Positions 39,801 through 47,295 of a stretch of 64,000 nucleotides of DNA are shown piece after piece (within the stretch, counting starts at the first letter, position 1; each line of letters opens with the position of its first letter). This stretch comes from Thiobacillus sp. UBA3361. Lineage in GTDB: Bacteria > Pseudomonadota > Gammaproteobacteria > Burkholderiales > Thiobacillaceae. The stretch lies in assembly GCA_002360535.1 (NCBI GenBank), contig DEQR01000003.1, positions 11,970 through 75,969 of the forward strand, read 5' to 3'. The translations under genes were made by a program, and so were the position numbers. Below the pieces are notes generated by a model that did not search any database, was not told the origin of the DNA, and saw only the letters and a list, made by a program, of their open reading frames with translations.

Positions 39801-40308
39801 GCGCCCACTCGGCCGCCTGGACACGGGCGGTGTCCCAGGACTCGTTGAGCAGCGCCTGGCCGACATCGCCCCACTGCGCCCCGGACAAGGCAATCAGGCC
39901 GTGAGTTCCATCGCACAACCAGTCCGGCGCGATCATCGCCCGACCGCGGTGCAGGTTCTCGCGGTAGGCTCGGCTCAGCAGCTCGCACAGCCGCCGGTAG
40001 CCCTCGCGGTGCTGCACCAGCAGAAGCAGCCGGGCCGGCTTGTCCTCCTGGCCGCGCGGGGCGGTCCACACGTCGCAGCCGATGATGGGCTTGATGCCCT
40101 GCTTGCGCGCCGCGCTGTAGAACTTGACCATGCCGAACACGTTGGACAAATCGGTGAGGGCCAGCGCCGGCATGCCGTCCGCCCGTGCCGCCTCGACGGG
40201 CGGACAGCGATGCGCCTTGCCCTCGTCGAGCCGCACCAGCCCGTCCACCACGGAAAATTCGCTGTGCAGTCGCAGATGGACGAAACGGGGATGGGGGCTT
40301 TCGGTCAT
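36826..40308 (-). CDS. dnaE: DNA polymerase III subunit alpha
   Basis: Replicative polymerase catalytic subunit, 1160 aa, the usual DnaE1 length. Order: PHP domain (about 1-280, FVHLRLHSEFSVVDGLV), polymerase palm/thumb/fingers (about 290-830, with GPGRGSGAGSLVAYAIGITD and the catalytic Asp pair in PDFDIDF), tandem HhH region (about 830-920) and an OB fold (about 985-1070) before the C-terminal tau-binding part. The start is the ATG at 40308. The gene precedes tRNA-Val on the same strand on its upstream side. A long open frame on the opposite strand across this gene is a G+C-bias shadow. Downstream lies an A+T-rich 270-bp gap and the candidate small RNA. Confidence 0.97.
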   Translation of the reverse strand: MTESPHPRFVHLRLHSEFSVVDGLVRLDEGKAHRCPPVEAARADGMPALALTDLSNVFGMVKFYSAARKQGIKPIIGCDVWTAPRGQEDKPARLLLLVQHREGYRRLCELLSRAYRENLHRGRAMIAPDWLCDGTHGLIALSGAQWGDVGQALLNESWDTARVQAAEWARLFPDRYYLEIQRNGRPDAERQLAGALDLADELGLPVVATHPVQFMHRDDFKAHEARLCIAEGYVLADKRRPQRFTEDDYFKSQAEMAEAFADLPEALENSLEIARRCNLTLTLGKSQLPVFPTPPGLDLDNYLMQRARDGLAERMLKLYPDPAKREAKLPEYQARLELELRTIIQMGFPGYFLIVADFINWAKHNGVPVGPGRGSGAGSLVAYAIGITDLDPLAYALLFERFLNPERVSMPDFDIDFCQDNRWKVIEYVRDKYGADAVSQIATFGTMAARAVVRDVGRVLDLPYNFCDQLSKMIPSAPGKNVSLDQALDEVPELKDRYDNEEEVRELFDLARKLEGLTRNVGMHAGGVLIAPGKLTDFCPLYNAEGSDSVVSQFDKDDVEKIGLVKFDFLGLRNLTIIDLALKYIQRLDPAARIDLESLSFDDPAAYEILKKANTTAIFQVESEGMKKLLAKLEPDRFEDIIAVLALYRPGPLGSGMVDDFILRKKGKQAIDYFHPDLKACLEPTYGVIVYQEQVMQISQIIGGYTLGGADLLRRAMGKKKAEEMAKHREIFSQGAAEKGYDPELAMRLFDLMEKFAEYGFNKSHTAAYAVITYQTAWLKKHHTAAFMAATLSSDLDDTDSVQVFCKDAQSNDLEILPPDVNLSEYRFVPVDRTRIRYGLGAIKGTGGSAIDCILAAREEEGAFTDLFDFCRRVDRRTVNRRSIEALVKAGAFDSLNPDRAVLLNNVGLAMEWAENAERHASQNSLFDGPGDDPVPPLVPTPAWDLRTRLAQEKTALGFYFSGHPFDAYRPELAGILGKGLAEIAPQQAPVLMAGIINTVRVQQTRRGRMAFVQLDDGRTQLDVAVFSELFERWRDRLREDSVLAVQGKVSLDSYSGGLRVTADELFDLEGIRGRFAERLRISLNGEANAERLLESLKPFRLAEQGCPVRLSYRNRSARCQLDLGREWRIRLSDDLLKELRDWLSPENVSVQYASRRNIN

Positions 40309-40351
40309 GGCGGAATTTTACCGCCCACGAACCACGATACCGGGAGAAATG

Positions 40352-40374
40352 AAAAAGCCGGCTGAACGCCGGCT
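40352..40374 (-). terminator. Rho-independent terminator after tRNA-Val(CAC)
   Basis: Minus-strand stem AGCCGGC/GCCGGCT, 5-nt loop, followed by TTTTTC. It begins 10 nt after the tRNA 3' end and lies upstream of dnaE. Confidence 0.85.
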
Positions 40375-40383
40375 TGTGGAATC

Positions 40384-40459
40384 TGGTGGGCGGCACAGGG
40401 ATTGAACCTGTGACCTCTCCCGTGTGAAGGGAGCGCTCTACCACTGAGACTAGCCGCCC
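40384..40459 (-). tRNA. tRNA-Val (anticodon CAC)
   Basis: 76-nt cloverleaf on the minus strand with acceptor stem GGGCGGC/GCCGCCC, anticodon stem CTCCC/GGGAG with loop TTCACAC, T-loop GGTTCAATCCC-type and encoded CCA end. The CAC anticodon reads GUG valine codons. It is followed by its own terminator. Confidence 0.95.
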
Positions 40460-40571
40460 GAGCGAGGCGCGATTCTACATGTGAGGCCGGACGAGCGTCA
40501 AAACGATTTTCCCGGACTGTTTTCCCCCTGCCATCCAGTAAAATCCCATTGTTTCAGTCCAGCGAGCCTTC

Positions 40572-41993
40572 ATGATCCGCACCCGCTTCGCCCCCTCGCC
40601 CACCGGCTACCTGCATATCGGCGGCGCCCGCACGGCGCTGTTTTCCTGGGCCTATGCCCGCAAGCACGGCGGCCAGTTCGTGCTGCGCATCGAGGACACG
40701 GATCAGGAACGCTCCACCCTGGAATCCGAACAGGCCATCCTGGACGGCCTGAGCTGGCTGGGCATCGACTGGGACGAAGGACCGCATTACCAGATGCGCC
40801 GCCTGGACCGCTACAAGGCGGTCGCCGAGCAACTGCTGGCGGAAGGCAAGGCCTACCCTTGCTACGCCAGCAAGGAGGAACTGGAGGCGATGCGCGAGGC
40901 GCAGCGCGCGCGCGGCGAGAAACCCCGCTACGACGGCCGCTGGCGGCCGGCGCCGGGCAAGATGCTGCCCGAACCCCCCGCGGGTGTGACGCCGGTGATC
41001 CGCTTCATGACCCCCCTCGCCGGCGAGGTGACCTTCGACGACCTGATCAAGGGACCCATCACCGTCGCCAACGGGGAACTGGACGACCTGGTCATCATGC
41101 GCGGCGACGGTATCCCCACCTACAACTTCGGGGTGGTCATCGACGACTGGGACATGGGCATCACCCATGTCATCCGCGGCGACGACCACGTCAACAACAC
41201 GCCTCGCCAGATCAACATACTCAAGGCCCTGGGCGCCCCCGTGCCGGTCTATGCCCATGTGCCGATGATCCTGGGCCACGACGGCGAACGCCTGTCCAAA
41301 CGCCATGGCGCGGTGTCGGTGCTGCAATACCAGGAGGACGGCTACCTGCCAGAGGCATTGCTCAACTACCTGGCCCGTCTGGGTTGGGGCCATGGCGACG
41401 CGGAGAAATTCTCCATGGGGGAATTCGTCGAGTGGTTCGACGTGGCCAACGTGAGCCATTCGCCGGCCCGTTTCGACCAGGGCAAACTGGCCTGGCTGAA
41501 CCAGCAATATCTGAAGGAGGCCGGTAACGCGCGGCTCGCCGATCTGGCCCGGCCGTTCCTGGACAAACAGGGCGTGGAGACCGGCGCCGGCCCGGCACCG
41601 GCCGATCTGATGGGCCTGCTGAAGGAGCGCGTGGCCACCGTCGAGGAATTGGCCGACGCGGCCCACATCTATTACCGCCACGCCCTGCCCCCGGTGGAGG
41701 AGGTGCGTGAGAAGCTGGATGCCGCCGCCCTGCCCGCCCTGGAAAAACTGGCTGCCGACCTGGCCACGGTGGCTTGGGAAGCGCCGGCCATCAATCAGCT
41801 CATGAAGGACACCGCCAAGACCTTCGGACTGAAGATGGGCCAGATCGGCATTCCCCTGCGGCTGGTGCTGTTCGGCACCGCCCAGACCCCGTCCATCGAC
41901 GCCGTGCTGACCCTGCTCGGCCGGAAACGCACCCTGGCCCGCTTCGCCGCCGCCTGGCCCCATGTCCTGGCAGCCATTGAACAACAAGCCTGA
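40572..41993 (+). CDS. gltX: Glutamyl-tRNA synthetase
   Basis: Class I aminoacyl-tRNA synthetase, 473 aa. The ATP-binding HIGH-like motif appears as HIGGART in FAPSPTGYLHIGG and the KMSKS-like loop as RLSKRHG. The Rossmann core contains RIEDTDQERS and the substrate region LIMRGDGIPTYNFGVVIDD-like stretch, and the C-terminal helical anticodon-binding domain covers about 330-473. It charges tRNA-Glu, and where tRNA-Gln is made by amidation it may also charge tRNA-Gln. It is followed 5 nt later by a GST-like gene, probably co-transcribed. Confidence 0.97.
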   Translation: MIRTRFAPSPTGYLHIGGARTALFSWAYARKHGGQFVLRIEDTDQERSTLESEQAILDGLSWLGIDWDEGPHYQMRRLDRYKAVAEQLLAEGKAYPCYASKEELEAMREAQRARGEKPRYDGRWRPAPGKMLPEPPAGVTPVIRFMTPLAGEVTFDDLIKGPITVANGELDDLVIMRGDGIPTYNFGVVIDDWDMGITHVIRGDDHVNNTPRQINILKALGAPVPVYAHVPMILGHDGERLSKRHGAVSVLQYQEDGYLPEALLNYLARLGWGHGDAEKFSMGEFVEWFDVANVSHSPARFDQGKLAWLNQQYLKEAGNARLADLARPFLDKQGVETGAGPAPADLMGLLKERVATVEELADAAHIYYRHALPPVEEVREKLDAAALPALEKLAADLATVAWEAPAINQLMKDTAKTFGLKMGQIGIPLRLVLFGTAQTPSIDAVLTLLGRKRTLARFAAAWPHVLAAIEQQA

Positions 41994-41998
41994 CCGCT

Positions 41999-42640
41999 AT
42001 GCCACGCAAGAACAACACCCTGAATGCCAAGATGAAGCTCATCGCTTCGCTGACCAGCCCGTTCGCCCGCAAGGTGCGCATCGTGGCCGCGGAGAAGTTC
42101 ACCGAATACGAACTGATCGTGGACATACCCTGGAACGAGGACACACAGGTGCCCAAGTACAACCCCCTGGGCAAGGTGCCGGTGTGGATCATGGAGGATG
42201 GCAAGGCCCTGTACGACTCGCGGGTCATCGTCGAGTACCTGGACAGCGTCAGCCCGGTCAACCACCTGCTCCCCAAGGACGCCCGGCCGCGCATCATGGT
42301 CAAACGCTGGGAGGCCCTGGCCGACGGGGTGTGCGATGCAGCGGCCACTGTGTTCCTGGAGAAGAAGCGCCCTGCAGCCCAGCAGAATCCCGACTGGATC
42401 CAGCGCCAGATGGGCAAGGTGTTCGCCGGCCTGAACGCCATGTCCGTGGACCTGGGGCATCAGAATTACTGCACCGGCGAGTTCTTCAACCTGGCGGACA
42501 TCGCCGTGGGCTGCGCCCTGGGCTACCTGGAATTCCGTTTCCCCGAACTGGAATGGCGCCGCGCCCACCCCAACCTGTCGGAACTGTACGACCGGCTGAT
42601 GCTGCGTCCGTCCTTCAAGGAGACGGTGCCGGTCGGCTGA
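41999..42640 (+). CDS. Glutathione S-transferase family protein
   Basis: Protein of 213 aa with a thioredoxin-like N-terminal GST domain (KLIASLTSPFARKVRIVAAEK, catalytic Ser at the SPFARK position, and the glutathione-site DSRVIVEYLD) and an all-helical C-terminal domain (about 100-205). It may conjugate or reduce small molecules with glutathione, substrate unknown. The ATG at 41999 adds 11 residues before the typical MKLIASLTSP; an ATG at 42032 would give the standard N-terminus, and neither has a clear Shine-Dalgarno. It lies immediately after gltX and faces rpoS across 9 bp. Confidence 0.88.
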   Translation: MPRKNNTLNAKMKLIASLTSPFARKVRIVAAEKFTEYELIVDIPWNEDTQVPKYNPLGKVPVWIMEDGKALYDSRVIVEYLDSVSPVNHLLPKDARPRIMVKRWEALADGVCDAAATVFLEKKRPAAQQNPDWIQRQMGKVFAGLNAMSVDLGHQNYCTGEFFNLADIAVGCALGYLEFRFPELEWRRAHPNLSELYDRLMLRPSFKETVPVG

Positions 42641-42649
42641 GGGACGCTC

Positions 42650-43582
42650 CTACAGCAGACCGTCCTTGGACATGCCCCGGCGGCGCAGGATGCGGCGCAG
42701 GGTGTGGAGGGCCTCCAACTGGATCTGGCGCACCCGCTCCCGGGTCACCCCCAGGTGTTCCGCCAGTTCCTCCAGGGTGGCCACGTCATGGTTGTTCAGG
42801 CCGAAGCGCCGCTCGATGACCCAGCGGTGTTTGTCGGACAATTCCAGCAGCCACTCCCGCACATAGTGCTCCACCTCCATGGTCTGGAGCATTTCTTCGG
42901 GCTGCTCGGAATGTTCGTCGGCAATGGCCTCACCGATGGACAGGGTGGGGTCGATGTCCAGGGGGGCGTCCAGGGAAGCCACCCGATCGTTCAAGGCCAG
43001 CACCCGGCGCACCTCCTCCACCGCCCGGCCGGTCAGGTGGGCGATGTCCTCCGGGCCCGCGTCGGGCACACCGTGCATCTCCAGGTGCCGCTGGGCGCGC
43101 AGGTAGATGTTCAGTTCCTTGATCACATGCACCGGCAGACGGATGGTGCGCGACTGGTTCATGATGGCCCGCTCGATGTTCTGGCGAATCCACCAGGTGG
43201 CATAGGTGGAGAAGCGGAAGCCGCGTTCAGGCTCGAACTTCTCCAGGGCGTGCATCAGCCCCAGGTTGCCTTCCTCGATCAGATCCAGCAGTGAGAGACC
43301 GCGGTTGATGTAGTGCTTAGCGATGTTCACCACCAGGCGCAGATTGTGCTCGATCATCTTCTGCCGGGCCTCGAAATCCCCGGCCCGCACCCGCGCCGAC
43401 AACCTGCGCTCCTCTTCCGGCGACAGCAAGCTCTCGCGGCCGATCTCGTTCAGATATATCTGGGTGACATCCTGGGATTCGTCGTACTCGGTGTCACCCT
43501 CCGACGGGGCCTCGGCCACGGCCCCGTCGTCGGAGCCAGCCGGCTCGATGGTATCGGGTTCAAGTTCGTTCTCGTCCTGCAT
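42650..43582 (-). CDS. rpoS: RNA polymerase sigma factor RpoS
   Basis: Stationary-phase/general-stress sigma factor, 310 aa. The order is an acidic N-terminal tail (1-38), region 1.2 (DVTQIYLNEIGRESLLS), region 2 (EARQKMIEHNLRLVVNIAKHY.. and FRFSTYATWWIRQNIERAI, recognition of the -10 element), region 3 (about 150-225) and region 4.2 (TLEELAEHLGVTRERVRQIQLEALHTLRRIL, -35 recognition). The conserved order surE-pcm-nlpD-rpoS gives the identity; without it the housekeeping sigma would have to be excluded, but the long region 1.1 of RpoD is absent. The ATG at 43582 lies 9 bp after nlpD. Transcription from inside nlpD is usual in relatives but not visible here. Confidence 0.95.
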   Translation of the reverse strand: MQDENELEPDTIEPAGSDDGAVAEAPSEGDTEYDESQDVTQIYLNEIGRESLLSPEEERRLSARVRAGDFEARQKMIEHNLRLVVNIAKHYINRGLSLLDLIEEGNLGLMHALEKFEPERGFRFSTYATWWIRQNIERAIMNQSRTIRLPVHVIKELNIYLRAQRHLEMHGVPDAGPEDIAHLTGRAVEEVRRVLALNDRVASLDAPLDIDPTLSIGEAIADEHSEQPEEMLQTMEVEHYVREWLLELSDKHRWVIERRFGLNNHDVATLEELAEHLGVTRERVRQIQLEALHTLRRILRRRGMSKDGLL

Positions 43583-43591
43583 CCTGTGTCC

Positions 43592-44302
43592 TCAATCCGG
43601 CAGGTATCTGAGGGGATCCACCGGCTTGCCGTATTCCCGTATCTCGAAGTGGAGCTTGACCCTTTGCGCGTCGCTGTCGCCCATGGTCCCCACCGGGTGG
43701 CCCAGGGCCACCCGCTCGCCCTCGGCCACCAATATCCGTTCCTGGTGGGCATAGGCCGACAACAGGCTGTCGCTGTGTTTGATGATGATGAGTTTTCCAT
43801 AACCGCGCAAGCCGTCCCCCGCGTACATGACCCGGCCCGCCGCGGCCGCCCGCACGGGGCTTCCCTTCTGGCCGGCGATGTCGATGCCCTTGCTGCCGTT
43901 GGCCTCGTCGTAGTTCTTGAGCAGGATCCCGCGCACCGGCCAGTCCCAGGCCACCACCGCGCTCTGCGGCTCGGTGGGCGGTTGCGGAGTTGCGGTCACC
44001 GCCGTACGCGGCGGCGGGGTGAGGCGCAGCCTGGCCCCTGCCAGGATCAGGTTCGGATCGGCCAGCCCGTTCCAGTCGGCCAGTTCCTTGTAATCCAGTC
44101 CATTCTCGAAGGCGATACCGTAGAGGGTGTCACCCGGCTGCACCACATGGAAGCCGGCGGGTGCGGCGATGCGCACCTTTGCCTCCCGGGCGGGCTTTGG
44201 GCCGGATTCACGGATGGGCGCGGGGTGTTTTCCGGTTCCTCCGCATCCGGCCAGCGTCAGGATGACGCCGCACAAGACGATGTATCCCGCCGCCGCCCTC
44301 AA
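43592..44302 (-). CDS. nlpD: Lipoprotein NlpD (LysM and degenerate LytM/M23 domain)
   Basis: 236-aa murein hydrolase activator of the NlpD family. A lipoprotein signal ends in LAGC (cysteine 20). The LysM peptidoglycan-binding domain covers about 48-92 (HVVQPGDTLYGIAFENG) and the LytM/M23 domain 130-232. The M23 zinc ligands are partly lost: HxxxD has become SKGID and the H of the HxH motif is K in VKLHFEI, so it is probably not a hydrolase but an activator of an amidase such as AmiC, as known for NlpD. The start is TTG at 44302, overlapping the pcm stop (TTGA). It is in the surE-pcm-nlpD-rpoS operon. Confidence 0.93.
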   Translation of the reverse strand: MRAAAGYIVLCGVILTLAGCGGTGKHPAPIRESGPKPAREAKVRIAAPAGFHVVQPGDTLYGIAFENGLDYKELADWNGLADPNLILAGARLRLTPPPRTAVTATPQPPTEPQSAVVAWDWPVRGILLKNYDEANGSKGIDIAGQKGSPVRAAAAGRVMYAGDGLRGYGKLIIIKHSDSLLSAYAHQERILVAEGERVALGHPVGTMGDSDAQRVKLHFEIREYGKPVDPLRYLPD

Positions 44303-44955
44303 CTGACCCCCGACAGCAGGGGAACAAACTTCACCGCCTCCATGGTTTGTTCGCGAAAACCGTCGGCGGTGGCTTCGATCATCACCAGGCGCTGCTCGCT
44401 GCCATTGCCCACCGGGGCGACCAGGCGGCCACCGGTCTTCAGCTGGCGAGGCAGATCGCGGGGAATCTCGGGCATGGCCGCGGCCACCACGATGGCGTCA
44501 TAGGGCGCCCCCTTATCGTAGCCATGGCTGCCGTCGGCCACCTTCATCATCACGTTCGTCACGCGCAGCTGCTGCAGGTTCAGCCGGGCCTGGCGCACCA
44601 GCTTGGCGATGCGCTCCAGACTGATCACCTGCTTCGCCAGTCTGGACAACACCGCCGCCTGATAACCGCAGCCGCCGCCAATCTCCAGCACCCGCTCCAG
44701 AGGCTCGCCGTGATAGACCAACTCGCAGGAGCGGGCCACGGTCAGCGGGCTGGAGATGGTCTGGCCATGGCCGATGGGCAGCGGGGTGTCCTCGTAGGCC
44801 CGGCTTTGCAGGGCTTCTTCCAGAAAGACATGGCGCTGGATGCTGCCCATGACCGCCAGCACGGCGGGGTCCTTGATGCCCTGCTCCCTGAGACGCTCCA
44901 CCATGCGCGCGCGGGTGCGCTGGGATGTCATGCCGATGCCCGGAGTCACGCTCAT
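44299..44955 (-). CDS. pcm: Protein-L-isoaspartate O-methyltransferase
   Basis: 218-aa SAM-dependent methyltransferase that repairs isoaspartate residues in aged proteins. The SAM motif I reads VLEIGGGCGYQAAVL (LEIG.G.GY.) and the substrate-binding stretch QTISSPLTVARSCELV is present; post-I YDAIVVAAAMPEIP is seen. It sits between surE and nlpD. The ATG at 44955 is separated from the stop of a 48-codon frame by 1 nt; that frame is part of a 139-bp insertion that has moved pcm away from surE. A short N-terminal extension GIGMTSQRTR is normal for the family. Confidence 0.95.
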   Translation of the reverse strand: MSVTPGIGMTSQRTRARMVERLREQGIKDPAVLAVMGSIQRHVFLEEALQSRAYEDTPLPIGHGQTISSPLTVARSCELVYHGEPLERVLEIGGGCGYQAAVLSRLAKQVISLERIAKLVRQARLNLQQLRVTNVMMKVADGSHGYDKGAPYDAIVVAAAMPEIPRDLPRQLKTGGRLVAPVGNGSEQRLVMIEATADGFREQTMEAVKFVPLLSGVS

Positions 44956-45108
44956 GTCAGTTCCGCACGGCCGTTCCGAAGAAACTGACCTCCCCCGCGG
45001 GGGGGTGAGGCAGGCAGTTCGCGGTGCACCACACCGCGCCTGCCGAACGGCCCGGCACCCTTGCCGGGCCTCTGCGAGCTAGCGAGTCAGGGGGTCGTTT
45101 CATGTCAG
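44952..45108 (-). mobile_element. 148-bp insertion between surE and pcm, flanked by 9-bp direct repeats
   Basis: The exact 9-mer CTGACATGA (read on the coding strand) occurs at both ends, 44952-44960 and 45100-45108, 148 bp apart, with unrelated flanking bases. The 139-bp interior (44961-45099) is strongly structured: a perfect 9-bp hairpin GGCCCGGCA/TGCCGGGCC (45049-45070), another at 45021-45037 and a CCCCGCGGGG palindrome near 44993. Removing the insert and one repeat leaves the surE stop and the pcm start as TGACATG, 1 nt apart, the tight spacing usual for this operon. The 9-mer therefore looks like a target-site duplication. No clear terminal inverted repeats were found, so the mobile-element class is unknown. 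Confidence 0.6.
44957..45103 (-). CDS. Small ORF (48 codons) inside the surE-pcm insertion
   Basis: Starts at an ATG 1 nt after the surE stop and ends at a TGA 1 nt before the pcm ATG; both junctions read TGACATG. The encoded peptide is basic and proline/arginine-rich (MKRPPDSLARRGPARVPG...) and resembles nothing I know. It most likely is not a functional protein but a reading frame that lets ribosomes pass from surE to pcm. Confidence 0.35.
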   Translation of the reverse strand: MKRPPDSLARRGPARVPGRSAGAVWCTANCLPHPPAGEVSFFGTAVRN

Positions 45109-45854
45109 CTGGCGGACAGCCAATCCTCCAGTACGCCCATCTGCGCATAGCGCGTCAGATCCACCTGCAACGGGGTCACGGAGATGCGTTGCTGGGCGAT
45201 GGCATGGAAATCAGTGCCCGGGCCTGCATCCTGAGCGCCGCCGGCGGCCCCCACCCAGTACATCAACTGGTTGCGCGGATTGATGGTCCGCACCACATCC
45301 TGGGCCTTGTGGCGCTTGCCCAGGCGGGTCACTTCCATGCCCTGGACGGACTCGGGCGGCACATCGGGCACGTTGACATTGAGCAGCACGGGCTCCCGCA
45401 GCGGCGTGCGGGCAAAGCGCCCCACCAGATCGGAGATGAAGGCCGCCGCGGTGGCGAAGCGCCCCTGCTGCTCATGCACCAGGGAAACGGCCACCGCCGG
45501 GATGCCGAGCAGGAAGCCCTCGGTGGCGGCGGCCACGGTGCCGGAATAAATCGTGTCGTCGCCCATGTTGGCGCCGTGGTTGACGCCGGAGATGACCATG
45601 TCGGGCAACTCTGGCAGCAGCCCAGTGACCGCTAGGTGCACGCAGTCCGTCGGCGTGCCGTTCACGTAATAGAAGCCACCCGGCGCCTGGCGTACCACCA
45701 GTGGACGGTCTAGGGTCAGGGAGTTGCTGGCGCCGCTGCGGTCGCGTTCCGGCGCCACCACCGTCACACGGTGGCCTGCCTGTTCCAGAGTCCGGGCCAG
45801 TTCGGCCAGGCCCGGCGCGAAATATCCGTCATCGTTGCTGAGCAATATGTGCAT
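45105..45854 (-). CDS. surE: 5'-nucleotidase SurE
   Basis: A 249-aa SurE nucleotidase, which removes 5'- or 3'-phosphates from nucleoside monophosphates and also cleaves short polyphosphate. The metal-binding N-terminus MHILLSNDDGYFAPGL has the conserved DD pair, and SGVNHGANMGDDTIYSGTVAAATEG completes the active site. It is the first gene of the surE-pcm-nlpD-rpoS operon. The insert that follows its stop is described separately. Upstream lie the tRNA-Pro gene and its terminator, so a promoter is expected in the roughly 170 bp between 45855 and 46030. Confidence 0.96.
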   Translation of the reverse strand: MHILLSNDDGYFAPGLAELARTLEQAGHRVTVVAPERDRSGASNSLTLDRPLVVRQAPGGFYYVNGTPTDCVHLAVTGLLPELPDMVISGVNHGANMGDDTIYSGTVAAATEGFLLGIPAVAVSLVHEQQGRFATAAAFISDLVGRFARTPLREPVLLNVNVPDVPPESVQGMEVTRLGKRHKAQDVVRTINPRNQLMYWVGAAGGAQDAGPGTDFHAIAQQRISVTPLQVDLTRYAQMGVLEDWLSAS

Positions 45855-46029
45855 GGAGGCGGGCTGGGCGTGGTGTCAGGACTAATGTCGCACGATCAGG
45901 GGCGAACTGTGTGGTGAATCGATCCGTCTGGGTTGAACTGGGAGCAACTGGGAGCATTTCCCGCCTGGTCAGGGATGCCCCGTATCCAGGACGCATATTT
46001 TATGCGGCCCGGAGAAGAAACTGAAAATG

Positions 46030-46057
46030 AAAAAGCCAGCGCGAATGCTGGCTTTTT
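46030..46057 (-). terminator. Terminator downstream of tRNA-Pro
   Basis: Stem AAAAGCCAGC/GCTGGCTTTT with a 6-nt loop, flanked by A-run and T-run so it could work in both directions; on the minus strand it ends the tRNA-Pro transcript, upstream of surE. Confidence 0.85.
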
Positions 46058-46089
46058 CCTGGAGGACTCCTGACGAGTCCGAACTGTTT

Positions 46090-46166
46090 TGGTCGGGGCG
46101 AGAAGATTCGAACTTCCGACCCCCTGCACCCCATGCAGGTGCGCTACCAGGCTGCGCTACGCCCCG
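46090..46166 (-). tRNA. tRNA-Pro (anticodon GGG)
   Basis: 77-nt cloverleaf on the minus strand: acceptor stem CGGGGCG/CGCCCCG, D-arm AGCGCAGCCTGGTAGCGC, anticodon stem CCTGC/GCAGG with loop ATGGGGT, T-arm TTCGAATC and encoded CCA. Anticodon GGG reads CCC and CCU. A terminator begins about 30 nt downstream. Confidence 0.95.
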
Positions 46167-46254
46167 ACGAGCCGCGAATTATAGGGGCTGGCCCGGCGCT
46201 CGTAAACGGAAATTCCCGTCCCCGGAAGAAAGCCTTGATCTTGCCTGGGCGCGC

Positions 46255-47295
46255 TTACAACACGCTTTCCGGATATGGCAGACGTTCCATCAGATAGCAC
46301 AGGCAATCCAGCCGGATGGCATTCACATCACGGGTCAGCATGGCCGGCATCAGCCGCTTGCGCAGCCGGATGCGGCCCTCGCGACAATCGAAGTAGGCCT
46401 GGCTCACATCCTCGCCCGCTTCGTTGCTCACATGCAGGGGGCAAGACTGGTCGGGACCGGCATGGGCCAGCACGCTGCCCGGCGCCAGCTCCCTGAAATT
46501 GAGCCGTTCCAGCTCCGGATCGAGACGCAGCTGCAGCCTGTCGTCCGCCTCAAAGCCAAACCGGATGTGTTCGGGGACCTTGACCGTAGCCACCGTGTGA
46601 TACAGGTCCACGTCCTGGGGCGGCAGGGGGTGGCTGGGTATCTGGGCCAGGTTGAGGCAGGCGTCCAGATAGTCAGCCGCGTGGTCGGTGCCATGCGCCA
46701 TGCCCGGCTTGCCGCATTCCACGGTTACGGCCGGGCAATGGGGGGCGAAGGCGGCGGACTGCACCCCCAGGGGACGCACGAAATACACCACTGTGCGCGA
46801 GAACAGGCTGGCCAGATGCAAGAAGCCCTGCTCCAGACGGTTGACGCAGGCGTAGTGGGGATTGATGCCGGTGTTGTTGTGGATATCCAGGCTGGCGAAG
46901 ACATCCCTGGCCAGCATCGCATCCACCACCTGGCACATGAGGGCGTGTTCCGCCGTGGGCGGCTGGTCACTGCCGGGCCAGACGCGGTTGAAGTCCGGCT
47001 GACCGTCCAGCCGGCGCAGGCCGGCGCGAGCCGCTTCGATGTTGCCGATGAACAGGGATAAAGCGCGGGGCAGGTGGGAGGACCGGTAGCGTCGCAGCAC
47101 CTGCCGCACGGCCAGCCAGCCGGTGTCCTCGTTGCCATGCAGAAGTACGGAGACGAACAGGGGTTCCGGCCTGCGGCCGGGAAGGTGGATCAGGGCAGGC
47201 CCCGGCAACAGCCGGTGCAGTTCCGCCGCGGGCAGGTCCAACAGGCCTTCCGGCAGACGTTCATATTGATTCAATAGCGTATTCATCACGTCCAT
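46255..47295 (-). CDS. M14 / succinylglutamate desuccinylase-aspartoacylase-like zinc hydrolase
   Basis: A 346-aa protein of the M14-like deacylase group. Zinc-ligand motifs are HGNEDTG (His and Glu, about residues 53-59) and DIHNNTG (His, about 143). A conserved Arg region (NFNRVW-type, here DFNRVWPG) also fits. It should cleave an amide bond of an acylated or glutamylated small molecule; the substrate is unknown. The frame overlaps the stop of the GCS2-like ligase by 10 bp, so the two are co-translated, which suggests a ligase/hydrolase pair acting on the same compound. It lies between merR and tRNA-Pro. Confidence 0.82.
   Translation of the reverse strand: MDVMNTLLNQYERLPEGLLDLPAAELHRLLPGPALIHLPGRRPEPLFVSVLLHGNEDTGWLAVRQVLRRYRSSHLPRALSLFIGNIEAARAGLRRLDGQPDFNRVWPGSDQPPTAEHALMCQVVDAMLARDVFASLDIHNNTGINPHYACVNRLEQGFLHLASLFSRTVVYFVRPLGVQSAAFAPHCPAVTVECGKPGMAHGTDHAADYLDACLNLAQIPSHPLPPQDVDLYHTVATVKVPEHIRFGFEADDRLQLRLDPELERLNFRELAPGSVLAHAGPDQSCPLHVSNEAGEDVSQAYFDCREGRIRLRKRLMPAMLTRDVNAIRLDCLCYLMERLPYPESVL

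Noticed and set aside
36799..40365. A nearly 1200-codon open frame on the plus strand opposite dnaE
   Set aside because: It mirrors dnaE and has biased, low-complexity composition (His/Gln/Val/Gly-rich) with no recognisable domain; dnaE itself matches its family along its whole length.
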